Source: Spirochaetaceae bacterium (lineage in GTDB: Bacteria > Spirochaetota > Spirochaetia > DSM-2461). Taken from it: DNA of 20,926 nt. Both the position numbers and the translations under genes were made by a program. The notes beneath the pieces were generated by a model that was not told the origin of the DNA, ran no database searches, and saw only the letters and a program-made list of their open reading frames with translations. The stretch lies in NCBI GenBank assembly GCA_016342385.1, contig JAEINM010000014.1, forward strand, positions 1 through 20,926, given 5' to 3'. Numbering within the stretch: position 1 is the first letter of the stretch; each line of letters opens with the position of its first letter. This document shows positions 1 through 6,190 of this stretch, in pieces.

Positions 1-437
1 ATTAACAGAGCTGTCATAATGGCAGCAAAAGATGCCAGGGAACCCCATATTATATGAATTCTAGTCGTGAAACGGTCATAGGTTCTCTTGTAAACGATTG
101 ACGTGATCATTAACATAAGAAAACCTGCCCCTTCTGCAACAAAGATCCAGAAGGTGGACTGATATATGAATTTGGCAAAATCGCCCCAGAGACCAATTGT
201 CAATACGACAATAAGAACTCCGAGAACTCCATTTACTTTTACAAAATCCGCCATAAAGGCCGATATCCTCTTACTCAGCTGGAGATAGTGTTCATCATTA
301 TTTTTTGCCCAGATACCCTCTGATATTACCGAGAGGGTCAGACTTCCCACAGCGATAAAAGCGGCAAAAACATGTATGGTTATTACAATCGCCAAGATAA
401 TAGTATTTCCGACAACAGGGAAATTAACCTGATTCAT
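1..437 (-). CDS. Cytochrome bd-type oxidase subunit I (CydA)-like membrane protein, 3' part missing
   Basis: The first 145 residues are visible; the gene runs off the left edge. It starts at an ATG with AAGGAG 6 nt upstream. At least three hydrophobic segments are seen (about residues 10-38, 67-85, 95-116) and a fourth begins near 128. The order resembles the CydA N-terminus: a TM1 with a central His (H22, in ITIHVFAAF) at the place of the CydA haem-ligand His, an EGxW stretch, and a third helix with an acidic residue (E102, in VAEGAGF). In CydA these helices carry haem b595/d and bind quinol. The missing part would show whether the Q-loop and haem b558 ligands exist, so a true terminal oxidase cannot be told from a CydA-like cytochrome of another pathway. 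It lies 68 bp behind the zinc-ribbon gene with no convincing terminator between, so it is probably the last visible gene of the 3818-1 operon. Confidence 0.75.
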   Translation of the reverse strand, partial: MNQVNFPVVGNTIILAIVITIHVFAAFIAVGSLTLSVISEGIWAKNNDEHYLQLSKRISAFMADFVKVNGVLGVLIVVLTIGLWGDFAKFIYQSTFWIFVAEGAGFLMLMITSIVYKRTYDRFTTRIHIIWGSLASFAAIMTALL

Positions 438-505
438 ATAAGCTCCTTACAATAATTGTTACTAGTAAGTAGGATAAGCTGGTACGGGAAAAAAAAACAG
501 TTTTT

Positions 506-745
506 TTAATAATCTATTCCTGCTGCCATCACATTGGCCGGGTCAAAAGCATGGCAGGGGGTTACTCCGTAGACCATACCGCAGCTGCATTTGTCTGAAA
601 AATTTTCCATTTCAAATGTTGAACCGCAATGAGAACACTCAATATTCATGGGTATGGGCATGGGTTGCTTATCAAACCCCATCATTCTTACTTTATCTAC
701 GACCTGTTTTCCATTTTCAAAACTTCCTGAACATCCTTCGTGCAT
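506..745 (-). CDS. Small zinc-ribbon protein of the ABC/GTPase cluster (79 aa)
   Basis: I do not recognise a named family. The protein has a four-cysteine ribbon: C37-x2-C40 (CSHCG) and C53-x-C55 (CSCGM), followed by a C64-H65 pair, so it probably binds Zn or another soft metal. The start at 745 is chosen because AAGGAG lies 9 nt upstream. An in-frame ATG at 835 would add 30 residues made of a Cys-rich hexapeptide (MPCLNC) repeated from the tandem DNA repeat, but it has no properly spaced ribosome-binding site. The gene sits between the soluble ABC ATPase and the CydA-like gene on the same strand. A role as metal carrier or adaptor of that system is inference from context. Confidence 0.7.
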   Translation of the reverse strand: MHEGCSGSFENGKQVVDKVRMMGFDKQPMPIPMNIECSHCGSTFEMENFSDKCSCGMVYGVTPCHAFDPANVMAAGIDY

Positions 746-784
746 ATTTTTTATCTCCTTAAATCTATCATAATTTTCATTGTC

Positions 785-838
785 GTTGAGACAAGGCATG
801 CAGTTGAGACAAGGCATGCAGTTGAGACAAGGCATGCC
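785..838. repeat. Three tandem copies of an 18-bp repeat
   Basis: Units lie at 785-802, 803-820 and 821-838; each reads GTTGAGACAAGGCATGCA, the last unit differing only at its final base. The array lies between the ABC ATPase stop and the zinc-ribbon gene. Each unit contains GCATGC, and 18 bp is a whole number of codons, so the array is open on the minus strand as a repeated hexapeptide rich in Cys. Confidence 0.9.
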
Positions 839-845
839 TTGTCTC
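824..845. promoter_or_regulatory. Perfect 22-bp palindrome behind the ABC ATPase stop
   Basis: The third repeat unit continues into its own reverse complement: GAGACAAGGCA at 824-834 and TGCCTTGTCTC at 835-845. It begins 2 bp past the ABC ATPase stop codon (848-850). As RNA it could fold into a strong hairpin, but no U-tract follows on the minus strand, so it is a poor intrinsic terminator. An mRNA-stabilising or differential-expression hairpin, or a protein-binding site, fits better. Confidence 0.75.
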
Positions 846-847
846 TA

Positions 848-1864
848 TCAATTAAAACTTTCCGGTTTCAATATTTCTCCCTGTCTTAAACTGGCACGGA
901 GATTCTGTACTTTCTGATCCACGGCTTCGATTTCTTTTAACATGGATCTTTCCTCTTTTGTCGTTTCGATAATTTTGTGAATTCCGCCATTTTTTATGAC
1001 TATTCTTTTGTCTCCCAGCAGAGCCAGCATGGGATCATGTGTGGCCATGAGGACTATTTTATCCTGTGAGAGGAGAAAGGATAGGGCTTTTTTTCTGTCA
1101 ATTCCCGCATTTTCAATTTCGTCGATCAATATAATGGGTGATTTACTTAAAATTGCTGTGTCGGATATCATCAGGGCTCGTGACTGACCTCCGCTAAGGC
1201 TTGTAATGGGCAATTCCCGTTCAAACTTTTCACCGGCCAGATCATTGGCACAAGTTATAATTTTCTCAATGATATCCTTCTTGTTTTCCACCATTCTACT
1301 TTCTGCGTGAAGATCCAGAAATTCGGCGACTGTCAGATCCATAACAAAATTCATATTTTGAGAGAGTTGTGCAACCAGTTTGTCAGAAGTGGAAAATCGC
1401 CATTTAAAGTCAGGCTTCTCTCCATTGATCAGTATTTCTCTCGATGTGGGAGTATCTCTTTGAGCCACCCATTCAATGTCCCCGAGCAAACGGCTTTTTC
1501 CCGAGCCTGTAGGGCCTACAATGGCAATAATCTCACCCGTTTTAATGGTAAAGCTTCCAAAGGACTCCTGTTTGCCGGTTTTATCTTTTCCCGCATTTAT
1601 AGTTAGTGATTCGACATCACTCTTATCCTCTCCGAGAAAACTCAGCATTTGCTGAATATATTCCTCAAAACCCATTAAAATTGTATGGGGATCAAGAGCC
1701 ATATCCTCCGCTTCCTCAACTGTAAAGGACGCCAGGTATTCCTTCATTGTCAGGTGTTCTTTTCCATCAATAACAAGATTGTTCTGCTCTAAAAATGATT
1801 GAGCGAAAGTGTATTTGTCTAATAATTCTTTAATTGATTTATTGCCTATCACTGTTGCGGACAT
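848..1864 (-). CDS. Soluble ABC ATPase with an N-terminal helical (DUF1858-like) domain
   Basis: A single complete nucleotide-binding domain: Walker A GPTGSGKS (117-124), signature LSGGQ (223-227), Walker B IILIDE (244-249) and H-loop H276. It has no membrane segment. Residues 1-75 form an extra helical domain (IKELLDKY, then LTMKEYLASF) that looks like the DUF1858-type domain at the start of the cluster's binding protein. The C-terminal 35 residues look coiled-coil. The start has GAGGA 6 nt upstream and lies 11 bp after the GTPase stop. No permease gene is in the visible operon, so the ATPase may act as a soluble motor like UvrA, SufC or AtwA-type proteins rather than in transport; that reading is inference. 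An unlinked permease cannot be excluded. Confidence 0.85.
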   Translation of the reverse strand: MSATVIGNKSIKELLDKYTFAQSFLEQNNLVIDGKEHLTMKEYLASFTVEEAEDMALDPHTILMGFEEYIQQMLSFLGEDKSDVESLTINAGKDKTGKQESFGSFTIKTGEIIAIVGPTGSGKSRLLGDIEWVAQRDTPTSREILINGEKPDFKWRFSTSDKLVAQLSQNMNFVMDLTVAEFLDLHAESRMVENKKDIIEKIITCANDLAGEKFERELPITSLSGGQSRALMISDTAILSKSPIILIDEIENAGIDRKKALSFLLSQDKIVLMATHDPMLALLGDKRIVIKNGGIHKIIETTKEERSMLKEIEAVDQKVQNLRASLRQGEILKPESFN

Positions 1865-1875
1865 ATTTCTTCCTC

Positions 1876-2568
1876 TTATTTTTCCAGGTTGATTTTTCTG
1901 ACATTTCCCATCTGGTAATCGGCACCGATTCTCTTCTCTCCGAGACAGTAGGAACAGAGGGCCGAAGGCATAGAGAATCTCAATTCTTTACCTTTCAAGT
2001 TGTCAGTATCCAGTTTTTTATCATATAAAAGAGTTCCCAGTTCAAAACTTCCCTGACCGGTAAGCCCGTTGACATGCATTACGATTGCTTTAGGATTAAC
2101 CATACTGACTCTTGAGGCAAAGACTTCTCTTTCCGCCTGAGATACAATATCTCCTTTGGTTATAACAACGATATCTGCACTTTTTAACATGGGCCCGATT
2201 TTTCTCGGAGTATTAATTCCGCTTAAATTATCAATGACACATATGGCTTTGATATCTTTAATATAGGGTGAACATCTATTGCACAATCCGGCGGATTCAC
2301 TTATCAGAACATCGAAGTTTTCTTTTTGTCCCCAGGCAAAAGCCTCTTCTATATTACTGACAAAATAGTGATCGGGGCAAAGACCGCCGGAAAGACCTTT
2401 TCTGACTTTGATGCCGGCTTTTTCGTAAACAATATCATCATCTGTATAAAGACAGTCGAATTTGATAACTCCTACGGAAATCTCCTGCTTCTGGTAGGAT
2501 TCAATTGTTTTCAGAATAACAGCTGTTTTTCCCGATGACGGTGGGCCCGATACAGTTACCAGATTCAT
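1876..2568 (-). CDS. HypB/UreG-like P-loop GTPase, putative metallocentre chaperone
   Basis: The P-loop is GPPSSGKT (8-15). A CPDH motif (64-67) recalls the metal-binding CPH of UreG. The switch-like ESAGLCNRCSPY (91-102) recalls UreG/HypB but carries a C-x2-C. TKGD (137-140) stands for the NKxD base-specificity motif. A C-terminal CSYC (205-208) is followed by a conserved-looking GEKRIGADYQMG stretch. HypB and UreG use GTP hydrolysis to deliver nickel to hydrogenase or urease, but neither target is in this window. The ATG overlaps the stop of the upstream gene as ATGA, so translation is coupled. The substrate metal or cofactor is unknown. Family assignment (SIMIBI metal-type GTPase) is fairly sure; function is inferred. 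Confidence 0.8.
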   Translation of the reverse strand: MNLVTVSGPPSSGKTAVILKTIESYQKQEISVGVIKFDCLYTDDDIVYEKAGIKVRKGLSGGLCPDHYFVSNIEEAFAWGQKENFDVLISESAGLCNRCSPYIKDIKAICVIDNLSGINTPRKIGPMLKSADIVVITKGDIVSQAEREVFASRVSMVNPKAIVMHVNGLTGQGSFELGTLLYDKKLDTDNLKGKELRFSMPSALCSYCLGEKRIGADYQMGNVRKINLEK

Positions 2569-3818
2569 AGAGTCACCACCCTCGAGCTTTTATCAAAAAG
2601 AGCCATACAGTCTATAATCAGACTACCTATGTCGTGTGTCTTAATATAGTCCCAGCCGATCCACATATATTTATCATTTTCGAACTTGTTGTCCACATCG
2701 GGATGTATAGAGGGAAACCGTCCCTGATGTGCCAGAATCTCTCCCATCTCTTTAGAGGCGAAAAAATCGACAATAGGCTGAAGCTCTTTTTGCTTTTTCC
2801 CTTTGGATAGCATAAATATGGGACTGATTATGGCTCCATCTTTCGGCCATACCGCTGAGAGGGGACCTTTTCCTCCGGTCATTCTGGTGAAAAAGGCCGG
2901 CATGATTGTCACGACCGGGCGATTGCCTTTTTTTGTAGCACTTTTAACCATTTGTGATGGGTGCATGTCTTCCAGCAGGCTTCGACCCAATTTCTCCACA
3001 CCCTCCTTTCCATAGGTTTTGTGAATGCTCAGCAGAATGGCATTAAAGAGATCGAAGTCTCCAATGGGGAGTGAAACGGAATTTTCAAATTCCGGCTTTA
3101 AGATATCTTCCCAGCTTTCGGGTTTTTTTCTATCACCCAGTTCTTCCATATTCACGAGGAAGACAGCCGGGACTGCTCCTATTATACTGTAATGTCCTTC
3201 GGGGTCGAGAATATCGTGTCCTTTAAAATCTGTATTGATGGACTTGAAACCGGTCATATCTTTAAACAGTCCGGATTTCCGGTGATGTCCGATTTTCTTC
3301 TCATCGAAGAAGAGGTCAAATCCTGCAGATAGAAATAGATCGGGGAGATCTTCAGTCGATTCAATACTCAGTATGTGCTTTTCCACCCATTCAAGACCTA
3401 GTGATGCAGCCTGAAGCTGATAGTTCAAAGCGGTTCCTGTTTTGTCTGTATAGGACCGGGCAAATTTTTCAAACTTTTCCATCAGGGGGATCCGCACCGG
3501 ACAGGGGAGAAGACCCATAATATTCAGAGTCTTACCATTTAGTTCAGTCTTTGTCTGAACAGGACCGTTCTGGAGAGTAACATCTTCGGAATTCTCTGCA
3601 CCGGCGACAGTCTCTCTAAGCAGGTTTAGAAAACTTTCAGAGTTGATTCCCTTAAGCATAAGAGCTGTTTTCAGGTTTATTGTTTTTCCGAAATTGTTTC
3701 TTTTTTCTTTGTCTGCCATTTGAGGGAAACCCCTGGAGACAAAGACCTCAATTGTCTCTGGATACTTTTCCGTGATATCAAATAGCGTATTATCTATAGA
3801 AAGGGAAAATTCATTCAT
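2565..3818 (-). CDS. DUF1858-like domain fused to a periplasmic-binding-protein fold lacking a signal peptide
   Basis: Residues 1-68 resemble DUF1858/ScdA-N: SIDNTLFDITEKYPETIEVF, then a short helix and SESFLNLL. A linker (69-95) leads to a type-2 binding-protein domain (96-417) with the PESWEDILKPEFENSVSLP block typical of iron and anion ABC binding proteins. There is no signal peptide, Tat motif or lipobox, so it should be cytoplasmic, which is odd for this fold. The ATG has AGGAG 6 nt upstream. It is the first gene of the operon and overlaps the GTPase by 4 bp. It may present a ligand to the soluble ATPase and GTPase instead of a membrane transporter; that is inference. Confidence 0.8.
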   Translation of the reverse strand: MNEFSLSIDNTLFDITEKYPETIEVFVSRGFPQMADKEKRNNFGKTINLKTALMLKGINSESFLNLLRETVAGAENSEDVTLQNGPVQTKTELNGKTLNIMGLLPCPVRIPLMEKFEKFARSYTDKTGTALNYQLQAASLGLEWVEKHILSIESTEDLPDLFLSAGFDLFFDEKKIGHHRKSGLFKDMTGFKSINTDFKGHDILDPEGHYSIIGAVPAVFLVNMEELGDRKKPESWEDILKPEFENSVSLPIGDFDLFNAILLSIHKTYGKEGVEKLGRSLLEDMHPSQMVKSATKKGNRPVVTIMPAFFTRMTGGKGPLSAVWPKDGAIISPIFMLSKGKKQKELQPIVDFFASKEMGEILAHQGRFPSIHPDVDNKFENDKYMWIGWDYIKTHDIGSLIIDCMALFDKSSRVVTL

Positions 3819-3852
3819 ATTTTTCTCCTGCAGTTAAACTTCATCTTCATTG

Positions 3853-3865
3853 TGAACTTAATATA
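3853..3865 (-). promoter_or_regulatory. Predicted -10 element and start site of the SBP-like operon
   Basis: On the minus strand TATATT (3865 to 3860) is a good -10. No TTGACA is at the right distance; instead the TTGAC-N4-GTCAA palindrome is centred about 41.5 bp upstream of the start predicted near 3853. That is the class II activation geometry of Crp/Fnr proteins. Confidence 0.5.
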
Positions 3866-3887
3866 CTCTTTCTTTTAACCGAAGAAA

Positions 3888-3901
3888 TTGACTCAGGTCA
3901 A
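3888..3901. promoter_or_regulatory. Crp/Fnr-family operator TTGACTCAGGTCAA
   Basis: A perfect inverted repeat TTGAC-N4-GTCAA, flanked by A/T, stands in the 122-bp divergent intergenic region. It matches the general Fnr/HcpR/Dnr half-site type (TTGAT or TTGAC). The divergent regulator has the E-x2-S-R recognition helix that reads such half-sites. One site appears to serve both promoters. Confidence 0.7.
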
Positions 3902-3923
3902 ATAGAGGTATTTTTTTCATTTT

Positions 3924-3936
3924 TATTTTAAACTGT
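3924..3936 (+). promoter_or_regulatory. Predicted promoter of the Crp/Fnr-family regulator
   Basis: TATTTT at 3924-3929 is a possible -10, giving a start near 3936, only 5 nt before the ATG. The operator centre (3894.5) is again 41.5 bp upstream. No -35 hexamer or Shine-Dalgarno is visible. Autoregulation is the simplest reading. Confidence 0.35.
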
Positions 3937-3940
3937 ACCT

Positions 3941-4597
3941 ATGAATATAAAAGAATCCCTGCAGAAGTCTGAACTTTTTTCAGGATTATCTGAAGAGCAC
4001 CGCAATGAAATTGAATCCAAAGGAGAAAACCTCTCTCTGAAAAAGGGGCAGACTCTGTTTTGGGAAGGTGATCCGGGACATTCTTTCTTTATACTCATAG
4101 AGGGCTCGGTCAAGCTGTTTAAAACAACAGAAGAGGGACGGGAGATAATCGTGAAAATACTGACAGGAGGGGAGATCTTTGGAGAAGTTATTCTTTTTGT
4201 CAATCAGACATACCCAGTCTCTTCGACTATTCTGGAGAACTCCTCTCTCTTTTCTATTTCAAAAAAAGCCTTTCATCAGCTGATGGAAAAAGAATATTTC
4301 AGGAATGAGTTTGTCTCTGTATTAATGAAAAAGCAGCGTTATTTATCAAACAGAATTCATTATCTGACAGCCTTTGATGTGGAAGACCGGTTTTTTAAAT
4401 TTCTGCTTGAAAACTATGGAGAACAGGGACGATACAGGATTAATCTATCCAAAAAAGATCTTGCTTCGGCAATTGGTACAATACCGGAGACTTTTTCTCG
4501 GCTAACATCCCGTTTAAAAAAAAGAGGGATTATCCGCTGGGAGAAGAAGGAACTTATACTGAAAGAAAAATTCTGGGAAGAATACAAACAATTATGA
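3941..4597 (+). CDS. Crp/Fnr-family transcription regulator without cysteines (HcpR-like?)
   Basis: A 218-residue protein of normal family length. The cyclic-nucleotide-like beta-barrel covers about 10-125 (FWEGDPGHSFFILIEGSVKL, GEIFGEVILF). A long dimer helix follows (about 125-150), then the C-terminal winged helix (about 165-215, LSKKDLASAIGTIPETFSRL). The recognition helix has E-T-F-S-R, equivalent to Fnr Glu209/Ser212/Arg213. There is no cysteine in the whole protein, so it cannot hold an Fnr-type Fe-S cluster; haem, NO or a small ligand is possible, as in HcpR or Dnr. It is divergent from the SBP-like operon with the matching operator between them, so it probably controls that operon and itself. 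No ribosome-binding site precedes the ATG. The start is kept because the N-terminus matches the family. Confidence 0.9.
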   Translation: MNIKESLQKSELFSGLSEEHRNEIESKGENLSLKKGQTLFWEGDPGHSFFILIEGSVKLFKTTEEGREIIVKILTGGEIFGEVILFVNQTYPVSSTILENSSLFSISKKAFHQLMEKEYFRNEFVSVLMKKQRYLSNRIHYLTAFDVEDRFFKFLLENYGEQGRYRINLSKKDLASAIGTIPETFSRLTSRLKKRGIIRWEKKELILKEKFWEEYKQL

Positions 4598-4605
4598 TAT
4601 TACTT

Positions 4606-4634
4606 TTGACAATAGACCTCTGAAAAGATTAAAT
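4606..4634 (+). promoter_or_regulatory. Sigma-70-type promoter of the HPr-domain gene
   Basis: TTGACA (4606-4611) and TTAAAT (4629-4634) are separated by 17 bp. The predicted start near 4641 is about 2 nt before the ATG at 4643, and no Shine-Dalgarno is present, so the mRNA would be practically leaderless. Confidence 0.55.
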
Positions 4635-4642
4635 TTAATAAT

Positions 4643-6190
4643 ATGGAAAAGAAAAAATCTATAGTGAAAACTGAAAGTTTTACTGAATTAGTTAATCTTT
4701 TTTCCAATCCCATTCTTTCATATGCCAATTATGCTATATCAAGGAAAAACAAAAACGACATTCTCAATACCCTCTTTCTGGGAAAATCTTATTCTGCCGC
4801 TTCCAGGCTGGAAGAACTACTGGATCGATACAATGCGAAATACAATCAGAAATGGAAATCATTCAGGGAAAATATTGCCGCTATAAAACTCTTTACCAAT
4901 GTTACCTATATTACTCTTCATTTAAAATCCACATCTCCTCATTATCGGCTTGTCAGTGGGGTTGATCTTTTCTTAGAAGATACGGATAAGGTTCTTGATA
5001 TATTTTACAATGCTCTTCACAGCAGCTTTCATGAAGTATTAAAAAACGCTAAAAAAAATTCATTGCACAGTAGCTCTGAAATTGATAAAGCCTATTCTTT
5101 TTCTGTTGATCTTCCCGAAGGTGTTCTGGAATCAGATATGGATAAAAGACATATTGATTCACCGGAAACGGTCATTGTCAATCTGGCAACATCCTATTTG
5201 AATCTCGCCTGTGAAAGTCTTCTTTTGGAAAATGTTCGCACAACCAGTAAAAAGAATTATGAAGAGCTTGTACCTGAAGTCATTAGTGAGAATAAATTGA
5301 GAATTCTCGAAAATAAATTTCATAATCTTCAGAGCTTGTATGACACATATGTTTCAAACTCGGATATTGAATTTATGGATCGTAATCTCAGATTGATTCG
5401 AGGCCACGCTTCAATTGTTTTTCATCTTCTGGAAGCTTCAACCAGCCTGATTCATTATTTCGAAAGGCATATGATGGACCAGACAGGACTTATTTATTCC
5501 TTTTATAAATCACCTATAACCAAGAAACACATTTTACGTCTTCTTGTGGAGTATTTCCTTAATTATGCCAGCCAGTTTGTAATAGGTGGGAAAGAATTGA
5601 GCCGGGAAGTTATAAAAAAATATGCCGAGGAGGGTTCTGTGGAAGTTAGAGTCCCCGGTTATCGGGGATTTCATGTCCGTCCTTCCACCTTGGTTTCAAA
5701 AATAGTTCAGCATTACGGTAGCGATGTCTCTCTCCTCATTGACGGTGAAGAATACAATGCCTCCCTCCCAATGGAACTCTTTAGAGTTAATGAGAAAATT
5801 AATGCGGAGAAACGGAGAAATCTTGCCAATAATATCTGTTCACTCCACTCTATAAATGATCCCAAATGTATTGAGAATTTTGAAAAAGGACTGAAAGAGG
5901 TTTTTCATGAGCTTCTGGAAGAGAATAAAATTATCAACTATTCAACGGAATTCTCTCTTCCCGAGATTAATCGAATTCAGGAAGAAACTCTGGGTGAATT
6001 TGCCAATCGGGCCATAGCCTATTTGCTGGCTCAGGGGAAAATTGATTTGAAAACAGATCTGACAGTCTCTTTCAGGGGAGATAAGAGAGTTCTGGCAGAT
6101 CTGGAAATTCTGGCCAATTGCGGATATGGGGAAGACAGTTACGGCAACAATATTGTTCTGCCGAAGGAGTTATCCTATATTAGACGGTAA
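4643..6190 (+). CDS. Large protein with an embedded HPr-like (PTS phosphocarrier) domain
   Basis: A 515-residue soluble protein. Residues 331-425 form an HPr-like domain: VEVRVPGY, then GFHVRPSTLVSKI with H344 at the place of HPr His15 and R346 at Arg17, then a GEEYNASLPMELF segment. The regulatory Ser46 position of HPr appears to be Leu, so HPr-kinase control is unlikely. Residues 1-330 are mostly helical and unrecognised; about 440-505 form another alpha/beta piece. Free HPr is about 88 residues, so this is a fusion, perhaps a regulator that senses PTS phosphorylation. The neighbouring regulator gene ends 45 bp upstream, but this gene has its own promoter. Its end overlaps the convergent pncB by 11 bp. 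The domain call is fairly sure; the role is unknown. Confidence 0.85.
   Translation: MEKKKSIVKTESFTELVNLFSNPILSYANYAISRKNKNDILNTLFLGKSYSAASRLEELLDRYNAKYNQKWKSFRENIAAIKLFTNVTYITLHLKSTSPHYRLVSGVDLFLEDTDKVLDIFYNALHSSFHEVLKNAKKNSLHSSSEIDKAYSFSVDLPEGVLESDMDKRHIDSPETVIVNLATSYLNLACESLLLENVRTTSKKNYEELVPEVISENKLRILENKFHNLQSLYDTYVSNSDIEFMDRNLRLIRGHASIVFHLLEASTSLIHYFERHMMDQTGLIYSFYKSPITKKHILRLLVEYFLNYASQFVIGGKELSREVIKKYAEEGSVEVRVPGYRGFHVRPSTLVSKIVQHYGSDVSLLIDGEEYNASLPMELFRVNEKINAEKRRNLANNICSLHSINDPKCIENFEKGLKEVFHELLEENKIINYSTEFSLPEINRIQEETLGEFANRAIAYLLAQGKIDLKTDLTVSFRGDKRVLADLEILANCGYGEDSYGNNIVLPKELSYIRR

Noticed and set aside
486..505. A-run and T-run around CTG behind the zinc-ribbon gene, considered as a terminator
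   Set aside because: The stem would be only A-U pairs with no GC; it is unlikely to stop transcription before the CydA-like gene.
746..835. Longer start of the zinc-ribbon gene at 835
   Set aside because: The added residues come from the tandem repeat and no properly spaced ribosome site exists, whereas AAGGAG precedes the ATG at 745.
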